This document shows positions 50,904 to 62,085 of a stretch of DNA of 64,000 nucleotides, one piece after another. A program made the translations under genes and the position numbers. Positions within the stretch are counted from its first letter, which is position 1. The number at the start of each line of letters is the position of its first letter. Under the pieces are notes generated by a model. The model did no database searches. It saw only the letters and a program-made list of their open reading frames with translations, and was not told where the DNA came from. The stretch comes from Medicago truncatula. Its lineage: Eukaryota; Streptophyta; Magnoliopsida; Fabales; Fabaceae. Location of the stretch: assembly GCF_003473485.1 (NCBI RefSeq), contig NC_053046.1, forward strand, positions 44,221,832 to 44,285,831, in the 5' to 3' direction.

Positions 50904-53900
50904 GTTGAACCATAATAAACCCGTTGAACACAGTAATCCTACGGTTCCTCCAAGTTTTGATTTCCCTGTGTATGAAGCCGAAGATGAGGAAGGTGATGAC
51001 ATACCATATGAGATCACTCGGTTACTTGAGCAAGAAAAGAAAGCCATTCAGCCTCACCAAGAAGAGATTGAGCTTATCAACATAGGTACCGAGGAAAACA
51101 AGCGAGAAATCAAGATTGGTGCTACTCTAGAGGAAGGGGTTAAACAGAAGATCATCCAGCTCCTCCGGGAATATCCGGATATTTTTGCATGGTCCTATGA
51201 AGATATGCCAGGTCTAGACCCTATGATTGTGGAGCATCGGATCCCCACCAAGCCTGAATGTCCTCCCGTCAGGCAGAAATTGAGAAGGACTCATCCTGAT
51301 ATGGCTCTCAAGATTAAGAGCGAGGTTCAAAAACAGATTGATGCGGGCTTCCTCATGACGGTTGAATACCCTGAATGGGTTGCCAATATAGTACCTGTGC
51401 CAAAGAAAGATGGTAAAGTCCGGATGTGTGTTGACTTCAGGGACCTGAACAAAGCTAGTCCAAAAGACAACTTTCCATTACCTCATATTGATGTGCTTGT
51501 TGATAATACTGCTCAGTCTAAGGTGTTCTCCTTCATGGACGGTTTTTTCGGTTATAATCAGATCAAAATGTCTCCTGAAGATAGAGAAAAGACATCTTTT
51601 ATCACTCCATGGGGTACTTTCTGTTACAAAGTGATGCCGTTCGGCCTAATCAATGCTGGTGCTACCTACCAAAGGGGAATGACCACTCTGTTTCATGACA
51701 TGATTCACAAAGAAGTCGAGGTATATGTGGACGACATGATTGTGAAGTCAACAGATGAGGAGCAGCACGTCGAATATTTAACAAAGATGTTTGAAAGGTT
51801 GAGAAAATACAAGCTGCGATTGAATCCCAACAAATGTACATTCGGTGTCAGGTCCGGAAAGTTATTAGGCTTCATTGTCAGCCAAAAGGGCATTGAAGTC
51901 GATCCTGATAAAGTCCGGGCCATCCGAGAAATGCCAGCTCCACAGACCGAGAAGCAAGTCAGAGGCTTCCTCGGACGTTTGAATTACATCTCCCGATTCA
52001 TATCTCACATGACCGCAACCTGCGGGCCGATCTTCAAGCTACTTAGAAAGAACCAGCCTGTTGTATGGAATGATGAATGCCAAGAAGCTTTTGATAGCAT
52101 CAAGAATTACCTGCTGGAACCACCTATCCTTGTCCCACCCGTGGAAGGAAGGCCTTTGATTTTGTATTTGTCAGTGTTTGATGAATCCATGGGATGTGTA
52201 CTTGGTCAACAAGATGAGACTGGAAAGAAAGAGCATGCTATCTACTATCTAAGCAAGAAGTTCACCGACTGTGAAACTCGGTATACAATGCTTGAGAAGA
52301 CTTGTTGTGCTCTAGCTTGGGCTGCCAAACGCCTGCGTCATTATTTGGTGAATCATACAACTTGGTTGATATCCAGAATGGATTCGATAAAGTATATCTT
52401 TGAGAAAGCGGCCGTTACTGGAAAGATTGCACGCTGGCAGATGCTTTTGTCTGAATATGATATTGTGTTCAAAACTCAAAAGGCAATCAAGGGTAGCATT
52501 CTTGCAGATCATCTTGCTTACCAACCTCTTGATGATCATCAACCGATTGAATTCGACTTCCCCGATGAAGAAATCATGTATTTGAAATCAAAAGACTGCG
52601 AAGAACCGTTGATTAATGAAGGTCCAGATCCCAATAGCAGGTGGGGTTTAGTCTTTGATGGTGCTGTCAATGCTTATGGTAAAGGAATTGGGGCAGTCAT
52701 TGTATCCCCGCAGGGGCATCACATTCCTTTTACCGCCAGAATCCTGTTCGAATGTACCAACAATATGGCTGAGTATGAAGCATGTATCTTCGGGATCGAG
52801 GAAGCAATTGACATGAGAATCAAACACCTCGACATCTATGGAGATTCTGCGCTCGTCATCAATCAGATAAAGGGTGAATGGGAGACCCACCATGCTAAGT
52901 TGATTCCTTATCGTGATTATGCGAGACGTTTGCTGGCGTATTTTACAAAGGTTGAGCTGCACCATATTCCTCGTGATGAGAACCAAATGGCTGATGCTCT
53001 TGCTACTCTATCTTCCATGTTTCGAGTAAACCATTGGAATGATGTGCCAGTAATCAAAGTGCAGCGCCTTGAAAGACCTTCACATGTGTTTGCTATTGGA
53101 GATGTGATCGATCAGGCTGGTGAAAATATGGTTGACTATAAACCCTGGTACTACGACATCAAACAGTTCTTGCTGAGCCGTGAGTATCCGCCTGGTGCTT
53201 CCAAACAAGATAAGAAGACCCTGAGAAGATTGGCCAGTAGATTCCTGTTAGATGGAGATATTCTGTACAAGAGAAACTGTGACATGGTACTGTTAAGATG
53301 TGTTGATGAACATGAAGCAGAGCAGTTAATGCATGATGTACATGACGGTACCTTCGGGACCCATGCTACAGGGCATACTATGTCAAGGAAGTTGTTACGA
53401 GCAGGTTACTACTGGATGGCCATGGAGCAGGATTGCTACCAACACGCCAGAAAATGCCACAAATGTCAAATCTATGCTGATAAGATTCATGTGCCTCCGC
53501 ACGCTCTCAATGTTATGTCATCCCCATGGCCGTTCTCAATGTGGGGCATCGACATGATTGGAAGGATTGAACCGAAGGCTTCAAATGGTCATCGTTTCAT
53601 CTTAGTGGCAATTGACTACTTTACCAAATGGGTTGAAGCAGCATCTTATACCAATGTGACCAAGCAAGTGGTAGCTAAGTTCATCAAGAACAACATCATC
53701 TGTCGATATGGTGTTCCCAGCAAGATTATTACCGACAATGGTACCAACCTGAACAACAATGTGGTGCAAGCTCTTTGTGAAGAATTCAAAATTGAGCATC
53801 ATAACTCTTCTCCCTATAGACCTCAGATGAATGGTGCAGTTGAGGCCGCCAACAAGAATATCAAGAGAATTGTCCAGAAGATGGTAACCACTTACAAGGA

Positions 53901-54393
53901 CTGGCATGAGATGTTACCCTATGCTCTGCATGGCTATCGTACTACTGTGCGCAGTTCAACCGGGGCAACCCCTTTCTCTCTTGTATATGGTATGGAAGCA
54001 GTTCTTCCTTTGGAAGTAGAGATCCCATCCCTCCGTGTGATCATGGAAGCAAAGTTATCTGAGGCTGAATGGTGCCAAAGCCGGTATGATCAGTTGAATT
54101 TGATTGAGGAAAAACGTATGGATGCCATGGCTCGTGGACAGTCATATCAAGCAAGAATGAAGACTGCTTTTGACAAGAAAGTCCATCCTCGAGAATTCAA
54201 GGTAGGGGAACTTGTATTGAAAAGGAGGATAAGCCAGCAACCCGATCCAAGGGGCAAGTGGACGCCTAACTATGAAGGTCCTTATGTTGTCAAGAAGGCC
54301 TTCTCCGGTGGTGCTTTAATCCTTACACACATGGATGGTGTAGAGCTTCCAAATCCAGTGAATGCCGATATAGTCAAGAAATACTTTGCCTAG
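50904..54393 (+). CDS. Ogre reverse transcriptase, two RNase H domains and integrase
   Basis: An open frame of 1162 codons entered by splicing at 50904; the first codon of the frame is TTG, not ATG. Reverse transcriptase about residues 140-320: FMDGFFGYNQIKM and the catalytic YVDDM at about 273. First RNase H about 400-540 (LEKTCCALAWAAKRLRHY), apparently the degenerate connection type. Second, archaeal-like RNase H about 575-705 (FDGAVNAYGKGIGAV, NMAEYEACIFG, YGDSALV, DENQMADALA). Integrase about 795-1085: HHCC zinc motif (HATGHT...CHKCQ) and DDE triad in GIDMIG, ITDNGT and VEAANKN. A chromodomain-like tail is absent, as in other Tat elements. The residue after MDGF is Phe where Ser is usual. 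Confidence 0.95.
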
Positions 54394-54415
54394 AAATATG
54401 AAAAGAACAGCGTGG

Positions 54416-54603
54416 TAGGTCGAAAACCCGAAAGGGCGGCCTAGGCAAAAATGCGCTTCCCGGTGGATCGAAAACCCGAAAGGGCGGTCCAGGCAAAAAT
54501 AAGGGACAAAAAAAAAACAAATATGAAAAAGCTCGCTGAGATTGTACGCAACTCAGGCAAGAATGAGCGTCTCGATGAGCCGAAAACCCGGAAGGGCGGT
54601 TCA
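54416..54603 (+). repeat. Hairpin family A, copies 1-3 (Ogre 3' UTR)
   Basis: Copies at 54416-54443, 54464-54491 and 54576-54603. Each has a 7-bp outer stem, AAAA on the 5' side, CCC, a four-base loop (GAAA, GAAA, GGAA), GGG, then the 3' arm, mostly followed by ggcaaaaat. Outer arms differ: TAGGTCG/CGGCCTA, TGGATCG/CGGTCCA and TGAGCCG/CGGTTCA, all fully paired if G-U is allowed. Confidence 0.85.
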
Positions 54604-55153
54604 TGCAAAAATGAGATTGAAACAAAAGGCAAGTAACTATATCTGACCAACCACCGCCCCCCTGGGGGCATCTGCTGCTGTTAATGATTATCTTCATCAA
54701 AAGCTCCTATGCTGGCGAATTCAAAGTTTTCGGGAAATGTAATGATTACTGTGTTCAATGTACCACCAACCAATAAAATTACCATTTTCCAAGCTTTGTG
54801 AATCCGTGGAGTCATGCCTTTGGCTGACCACCACTCTTATGCATCAATTTGAGCCTTTGCTTTTGTTTGAAAACTCTATTTTCTTCTATTTTCAAAGTTA
54901 TATACAAAAATATTTTCTTTCTATTTTGATAATGACAATGCTTGAAACAAACATTTTGAAAGTTGAAAACTTTTTGTCTATTTTGAAAAGCAAACCTGAG
55001 CAACAGGGTACATTCAAATGAAACATGCATGAACGAGAGTATGTTGATGTCTATTTCAATGTATGCTACAAGCAGGTTCTCCTCCAGGATAGTCTGTGGT
55101 CAATGGCAAGAATGAAAAAACAGAATAAAATGCATGAAAATAAATGAGCTCGC
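54604..55153. other. Ogre 3' UTR between hairpin groups
   Basis: Non-coding and T-rich in the middle (54850-54980). No gene. Confidence 0.6.
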
Positions 55154-55295
55154 TAAGTTGAAAACCCGAAAGGGCGACTTAGGCAAAAATGAGCACCCCG
55201 CTGGATTGATAACCAGAAAGGGCAATTCAGGCAAAAATGGGGCATTGAAAAGAATTTATTTCCCCGGTGGATCGAAAACCCGAAAGGGCGATCCA
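55154..55295 (+). repeat. Hairpin family A, copies 4-6 (Ogre 3' UTR)
   Basis: Copies at 55154-55181, 55202-55229 and 55268-55295, with arms TAAGTTG/CGACTTA, TGGATTG/CAATTCA and TGGATCG/CGATCCA, all paired. Copies 4 and 5 start 48 bp apart, the same spacing as copies 1 and 2. Copy 5 has CCA-GAAA-GGG, so its inner stem is weakened. Confidence 0.85.
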
Positions 55296-55872
55296 GGCAA
55301 AAATGGGATGCAAAAATGAATGAAAATAAGAATATAACATGCAAAAAGCATTGACCACAGATGCAATGTCTACAACATACCCAGCACTGAAATGCCCAGC
55401 ACAACGGCGTTTTCCCCGGTGGAGTCTCTCAAGACTCTATCCCCAGCAAGTTACATACCTACCGGCCCTCGGCCATGGTTCCGATACGTCTCCCAACGAC
55501 GTCATCTCCAGAGAGGATTTCCAAGAATATAGCACGAGCCATTACGTGCCCAATACTCTAATGTCTTGTCTTCCCCGTGAAGTCGTGCCTACAAACTGCC
55601 AACAGTCATGCATTACAAGCATTCATACATGCATAATCATGCATATTACGTGCCCATGCATTTAATGAAACTGTTATATCATCCATGCATATTGCATTTC
55701 CAATGTCAACATCAGTCTCAATTCAATACTCATGTCAGGTTCTCTGTCAAAACCTTGTGAGCCAATAATATCGGTCAATTTCTACCTTTCAAATCAAATC
55801 GACGCCAAGTCAATCTCAATCTATATTTTGTCAGGAAAAAACCAATCCCCAGTGAATATGTTTCCGTTTGGT

Positions 55873-56382
55873 CAAGTGGCTAGCTCAATCCAAGAGCAGC
55901 TTGTACCTGTCTATCTGTTTCTGTCCGGTGGAGTAACCAGTTCGCATCCAAGAACAAGCTCACACCTGTCTATTTGCCTTGCTTTCAGTCGAGTAACCAG
56001 TTCGAATCCATAAGAACAACTCGTACCTGCCAATTTTACATGTTTTCAGTCGAGTCACCAGTTCGAATCCATAAGAACAACTCGTACTTGTCAATTTTCT
56101 CTTTTTCCAGTCGAGTCACCAGTTCGAATCCGTAAGAACAACTCGTACTTGCCAATTTTCTCTTTTTCTCAGTCGGGTCACCAGTTCGAATCCATAAGAA
56201 CAACTCGCACTTTCCAATATCTCCAAGTGAGTTACCAGTTCGAATCCATAAGAACAACTCATGTTTGTCCAGTAACCTCTATCCCCTGTGAAGTTACCAG
56301 TTCGAATCCATAAGAACAACTCGCAGTTGTCTGTTTGTTTCATTCCCGGTCAAGTGGCTAGTTTGAATCCAAGAACAGCTTG
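55873..56382 (+). repeat. Hairpin family B, nine tandem copies (Ogre 3' UTR)
   Basis: Units about 54-64 bp apart, starting at 55873, 55931, 55990, 56051, 56112, 56174, 56228, 56286 (approximate) and 56351. Layout: outer 5' arm, about five bases, inner 5' arm, loop containing AATCCA, inner 3' arm, outer 3' arm. Outer pairs are CAAGT/GCTTG, CGAGT/ACTCG, CGGGT/ACTCG and TGAGT/ACTCA. Inner pairs are GCTC/GAGC, GTTC/GAAC and GTTT/GAAC. Only the eighth unit (GAAGT) breaks its outer stem. Confidence 0.85.
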
Positions 56383-56655
56383 TACCTGTCCAACTTGTTT
56401 CTAAGTTTCCCGTTACTCTGCTATTCACTATCTTTGTCAATGTCTACCAATCCCGCGATGGATACGACATATTTTGTTAATTCCAATCCCCATGAGGTCT
56501 TGCATTCATAATCCAAATGATGCATGGCATGCATATTATTTAAAAATGGGTAGGCGTATTTTTACGTCCAAACACAGTGCAAATGCTAATATTTAAGTAT
56601 CTTCGTCCTGTCAAGCCAAAGACTCCGTCTCTTGACTCTCCAGACAAAGAAACTT

Positions 56656-56668
56656 AAATAGGGGCAGC
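56656..56668 (+). other. Polypurine tract of the Ogre-like element
   Basis: AAATAGGGGCAGC directly before the 3' LTR start at 56669, the expected plus-strand primer. Confidence 0.75.
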
Positions 56669-59600
56669 TGTTATACCCTGTTTTTGGACCTAAAATTACT
56701 GGGCCCAATTGCATTTCAAACTTTGTCAAATATTAAATTTCAACTGCACAAGTTCAAATTGTCTCTGCCTCGCAGTCTTTTCAATCACAATTTTACCTAT
56801 GTTTTTCTTGCATAAAACCTTTTGAAATGTCTTTACTTGTCTTATAAGTCATTCAAAAGTGTCTCTGAATCATTACATTGCTTTTTTCTATAGTTTATTT
56901 CAAAATTTGCAAAAAGTCGTACAGAGGGGTATTTTGGTCGTTTCCTGCAGTGGGACCCATTTTCATCCTTGTGACTGTCTCTGAGTCTTTTTCAGATTGT
57001 TTTTTAGCATTTCATCAGTAAGCCTTGTTAAATTCATTTCAAACTTGCATCTGAGTCAGTGTCGAGTTAATTTGATTCTGTTTAGGTCATTTTAGCCCTA
57101 GGGGCATTTTGGTCATTTCACATAAAATTTTGGCATGGGGAGGTTACTTTGAAGTACCTCATTTAGGCCATTGGTTCGTTTTAGTCCGTTTTGTCAATTT
57201 TATTTGTGTTTCGCTTTACGTTTGGTCAAATTACCAATTTTATTTTTTATTTTTGTTGTTTTTATTGTTTTTGCATTTTTGGTCCTCGAAGAGGTCCAAA
57301 ATTGCATTTCAGTCCAGTTTCTTTTCCAATTTTCATTTCAGTCCTTTTTGTCAATTTCAGTCCTTTTTGTCAATTGCAGTTTAGTCCTCAAGTTCTTATT
57401 TTTGCAGAAAAGTCCAAAGTTCATTTTTTAAGTCCAAAGCCGTGCCTCTTTCATACAAGTTCAGATGCCACATGTCAGTTTCCTATTGGTTCCAATGCAC
57501 ACATGTCAGCTATAAAAGCATTAAGTCAGATTTCAGAAGCAATAATCCCACGCCAACTCATAAACACAATTCTAACTTTCTCTCTCTCAGCAGTTAGATC
57601 AAAAACAGAAAATTTCTCAGAATTTCTCAAGAACACCAAGAACAAAAACCCTAACCGTTTTCCAGAAACCCTAATTTTCATCAGAATCAACATTTTTTGG
57701 ATCAATCCTCAGAGATTCTGTGGAATCTTCATCACTGAATTGACCGTTTCTCTGCAATTCCAAACGCGAGCTCGCATTGAAGCAAGCTCAAGCGCTGATC
57801 ACAGAGGAAGAAGAAGAGCGAAAGAAGCAAAGTTCTAAACCGGCGAAGAAGATGAAGAAACGGAATCAGTGAGAAAAAGAAGAATCACTGATTTATTTTC
57901 AGTTTCAAAACCGGAAATCAACAAGCAAAAGCCAAATCCAAGCGTTTCCGAAGAAACTCAACAGAATCTCCATAAAAACTCAGGTAAAACTCAGAACCTC
58001 TTTTCAACAAATAAAATCATAGTTTAAACCTGTAAAAATCACGCAAGCAACAGATCCAAAATTTCCAGAACTCAAAGACAAAAACCGCAACCGTAAACAC
58101 AAAACCTAGATCCATAAGGATCTAAGTTTTGAAAGCAAGAACAAACATCAAAGAAGTGCTAAACAACGAAACGATGTAGATCTTCGAGGATCTAAACATT
58201 TTATTTCAAAAAAGATCAAAATCAATTTCAAAGCCGTACGACAAATTTCCAGATCTACATCGTTTCAAACTGAATTTGAAAAAATAACTGCTGGATTCGT
58301 GTTTAGGGTTAAAGGACGAATCAAAATATGCAAAAATCTTTAAGTTCTGGAATTTTTTAGGTCACCGGAAGTTCATAGTCTCGCCGGAGAAGATGAAGTT
58401 TCCGGCGGACCTTCAAGGTCTCCGCCGTCACTTCATCCTCACCGGCGGTGAAGGTTAGAGAGAGGTGAGAGATGAGAGAAGAGAGAAGAGTTAGAGAGAG
58501 AAAGGATTTTGCAAAATGAAAAAACCGGTGCTCTCTTGTTTATATAAGCCAGCGAACCGGACCGGTTCAATCCGGTCCATTCTCCTTTGATTCCTGGCCG
58601 TTTGATCTAGGGTTTTAGGATCCTGGATCAATCGTGTGGCTCCTGCGCATCCGGATCTTTTAGGTTTGGGCTTGGGCTTTATCCATTGCTTTTTACGTTT
58701 TTTTGTTTTTTTTTCTTGCTATTTGCACTGTTCTTCTTTGCTATTTGAACCAATGTTTTGATTAAAAATCTTGATAAATTTCCTAGAAAATCCATGCTTA
58801 CTTCTTGATATTTTCTTGATGTTTTATGGTATTTTTGCATATTGGGATTGGCAAAATTCTTGTATGATTAATCCATGGCATTTTAATTCTTTCTTGGATT
58901 ATTTCTTATGATTGTTTTTTGTCAATTTTATCATTGATTTGTGAATATGTGATAAAGGCCATTTGATATGTTAATGTGAGGTGCTCATGCCTACAATCCT
59001 ATGTTGATTTTGCTGTTTTAGATTGATTCATGAAACCTTGATTGTATGAGCAATGTATGCATATTCTAGAAAATAATAAAATGCTAATTCTATCTCGAAA
59101 TTGGTATGAAACTAAGTTTGCTTGTTTCTAATGATCCTATGATTATAGCTTGAGATAAAAGAAACTATTTCAAACTTGCTATAGCATGAGAATTAGAAGC
59201 TACAAATGCCTTAGGTTTCATATCAAAATTTTAGGTTTTATTACCATTTTATTACTATCTTTGTGGCATTTTATGCGTTTTTGCCTCTTGCTACTCTTTA
59301 TGCTTTATTTCACTAACAAGTTTATTTCCATGTTTCATGCATCTCATTTAGCATTCCCTCCACTTTCTTTAGCCTAGCATTTATTTTTGTAAGTTTTAAT
59401 TCATTTGGTGATGTAATTTGTTATCATTGGTTTGTAGCTTGGCAAAGGGGCCATAGAATGTATTTAGGCAATTCTTGTAATATGGACTATGGACACCATG
59501 ACGCACCGACACGCACACACTCACCCTAGATATATGTTTAGGATTGTATGCATAGATGTATGGCTAGGATTGCATGATTAGACGAACGTTTAGGTTTGAA

Positions 59601-60240
59601 CACTTAGAGAAAATCCAACTTTTTCCAAAATATGCAATTAACCTCACTTGAAAACATTTTTTTGCAAAAATAAAATAGGAGTCAAAACTCCTTATTTCCC
59701 TTTTATTTTCTTAAGTAAAACTTTTAATGAACCTTAACCATATTTAGACTTCATTTAGCAAAATGACTAATTACACCTCACATTTTCCAAATCTTATGCC
59801 CTTGAGGCCTCTCATCTCTATTCTTCAAAATCTCTTTTCAAACTTAAAATCAACCAACAAAATCAAAACCTTTTTGAGAATGAACTACGAACGGTTTTGA
59901 TCCCTTAAAAGGGTACGTAGGCAATGAGTCAAAACTCATCCAAGCCGAAATAAAAATCAAATTCTACTTCTCCTCACCCCCCATTCTTAACTAATCACAC
60001 TTCCTTTTCTACAAATAAGCAATAAAATTAAAGCGTAGAAATAAACTTAGGAGAGCGGCTCTTATGGAATACCATAATCGCTCCGGGTGCCTAACACCTT
60101 CCCGTAGCGAAAACGACCCCCGAATCTAGAACTTTTTAAGGGTTTTTCTCCTTTTACCCTTCCCAAGAAAAAAGAGAGATATCAACGGTCAAAAGGTTCA
60201 AGTCCAATTAATGGCTTGGCACCCGAAAACCATGATAACA
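56669..60240 (+). repeat. 3' LTR of the Ogre-like element (3572 bp)
   Basis: Near-identical to 41383-44953. Differences seen: 42912 G / 58198 A; one extra A in the run at about 58207-58212; 42990 C / 58277 T; 43830 C / 59117 T; 44798 A / 60085 G. Confidence 0.95.
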
Positions 60241-60245
60241 AACAT

Positions 60246-60800
60246 AATTTCTTATTTTGAGATTCAACAATGTCGATCTCGATTTCTAGGTCGAGGGTGA
60301 GGTCGTCGATCTTGATTTCTCGGTGAGGGTGAGGTCGTCGATCTCATTTTCTTGGTCGACGACAACGCATAGTTGTTTGCGAGGTTCCCAAATTTTGCTT
60401 TCTTGGCTGATGGTGACCGAGGATGAGAATGTCAATTTCGTTTTCTTGGTCGACGGCGACGATGATGGCGCATGAGGGTAAGGTTTCCAATCTCTTTTTT
60501 TTTTTTCAGTTTGAGGGTGCAACTACAAGGCAATGTGATGACCAGAAAAGGCGATGGCCGCGAGAGGGGTTGCGATTTCTTTGATTTTACCATGGCTGAT
60601 TTTTTGTTGTTGTGGTGGAGGTGAGTTGGTGACTCGGTGGTGGAAGTGAATGATGGGGGTGGGGAAATAAAAAATAGAAGAGAATTCATTCTTTTTGTGG
60701 ATGAGAGTGTTTTTTTTTATAAAAAGAAAAAATGAGCTGACTTATTATAGTATGTGACAAGTGGGAGTGGTAGAAGAGTGATATGTCCATCTAAAATGGC
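60246..60800. repeat. Degenerate tandem GGTCGTCGATCT-type repeat and flank
   Basis: Units of the form gagggtgaggtcgtcgatct-(t/c)-(g/a)attt recur from about 60285 to 60460 with drift. The ORFs through it are low-complexity. It is host DNA of the insertion site and probably an older repeat. Confidence 0.45.
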
Positions 60801-62085
60801 ATGTATCAGGACTATTTGAGATTACTATAGTTTATGGTTGGAGCTTTTCTTGTAACTAATTTGTTTCTTGTCATATTGTATTGTTGCATACTCAAATTTA
60901 GATGAGAATAGGTTTTGTAACTTAATTTCATCTCATTTATTAGTGTCTTGAGGTAGTGGGAAATTGGCCCAAGTTTTGGAGCAGTTAAAAACCAGTGCAA
61001 CCTTGCAATTAGTACGTGTAATCGACACCGTCCAATTAAGAAGATTAAACAGTTCATATTTAAATCACAAAATTGTATACTAATTGTATATCAAATAATG
61101 TTTTGAGATCGAAACCGTCCGATTTTGAGCGGAGTTCTAAGGTGTTGACTAGAGCTGACTACATACAATCATGACCGCATCTACTCCTTTATGTGGGAGT
61201 ACAACATTTACTTAAAAAATTTGGTAAACTTGACGGGAAGTCATTACATTGTGCAGTATACATTGAACCTCTTTACACAACAATTATTAGGGCTAGTGGT
61301 AAATGTTATTCTTCGTTTTTAAATATACGTCACATTTTTATAATGTGCATTATCTAGATAACTTACTTTAATCATATTTTTTTAACTAATTTATAAATAT
61401 AAATATCAACATGTAAAATGTTATTCGATTTACTTCAAATGAATAATTTCAAAATGTACATATTTTTATAATTTTTTATCATACATAATTAAAGACACAA
61501 ATGATCGAAGTTGTATATTAGCATTCGTGAAATTGTTGACAGTGACATAAATCTAAAAATGGAAAGAATGCATGTTACATGCAATCAATATATATTACAC
61601 TCTTTCTGCATTTTGTGAAACCTGTTTGCCTCATACTTTTAATTTATTCATTCTTATAAACCATTTTTGAAAATAAATAAAAATATATATGCTTGGATTG
61701 GATCAAGTAAATAAAAATTTGCTTATTATAAACAATTTCCAGCTTCAAAGAAGAAGAAAAAACTTTATAAATTACAAGCATACATCTCATCTCAGCTGGC
61801 ATCTAACACAAACTGGTCCCTACCCATTCATTACCCACAATCTCACACCGACAAAAAACCCAATTAAAAAAAGCATAAAATAAACAATTATAAATAAATT
61901 ACAAAACCATAAAATGTATTTTTTTTAATTTAAAAAAAAAATAACAACAATGCCCCCAACACGTTGGTGTCACTGTCTTATTTCCTTCACAAACAAAATC
62001 AAAGAAATGAAGAAAAGAATATCTATCACAATTTGACCATAGCTGTCATGCATGTGTAGAATAGTTTTTATCTACACCGACACAA
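60801..62085. other. Intergenic; 3' flank of the fasciclin-like gene
   Basis: AT-rich with no coding homology. The right end should contain the 3' UTR of the minus-strand gene. Confidence 0.45.

Larger units (their letters stand above)
41383..60240 (+). mobile_element. Complete young Ogre-like (Tat lineage) Ty3/gypsy retrotransposon, 18,858 bp
   Basis: Order: 5' LTR, primer site, ORF1, gag-pro, intron, RT-RNaseH-second RNaseH-integrase, 3' UTR arrays, purine tract, 3' LTR. Extra ORF1, a spliced intron between pro and RT, a second RNase H, very long LTRs and a tRNA-Arg primer site together define the Ogre type. The element is bounded by the 5-bp duplication AACAT (41378-41382 and 60241-60245). 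The LTRs differ by four transitions and one 1-bp indel. No stop or frameshift interrupts the three long frames apart from the intron. The element therefore looks recently inserted and possibly competent. With an assumed 1.3e-8 substitutions per site per year, four differences in 3571 bp would mean roughly 40,000 years. Confidence 0.95.

Noticed and set aside
55939..56310. tRNA genes suggested by repeated GTTCGAATCC words
   Set aside because: No acceptor stem, anticodon arm or A box at the right distance; the word is explained by the family B hairpin.
54416..56382. Regularly spaced repeats resembling a CRISPR array
   Set aside because: Plant retrotransposon 3' UTR; units are hairpins with drifting stems rather than identical repeats with unique spacers, and no cas genes are present.
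60286..60689. Overlapping minus-strand ORFs rich in Ser, Pro and Lys
   Set aside because: They read through a degenerate tandem repeat; no domain.
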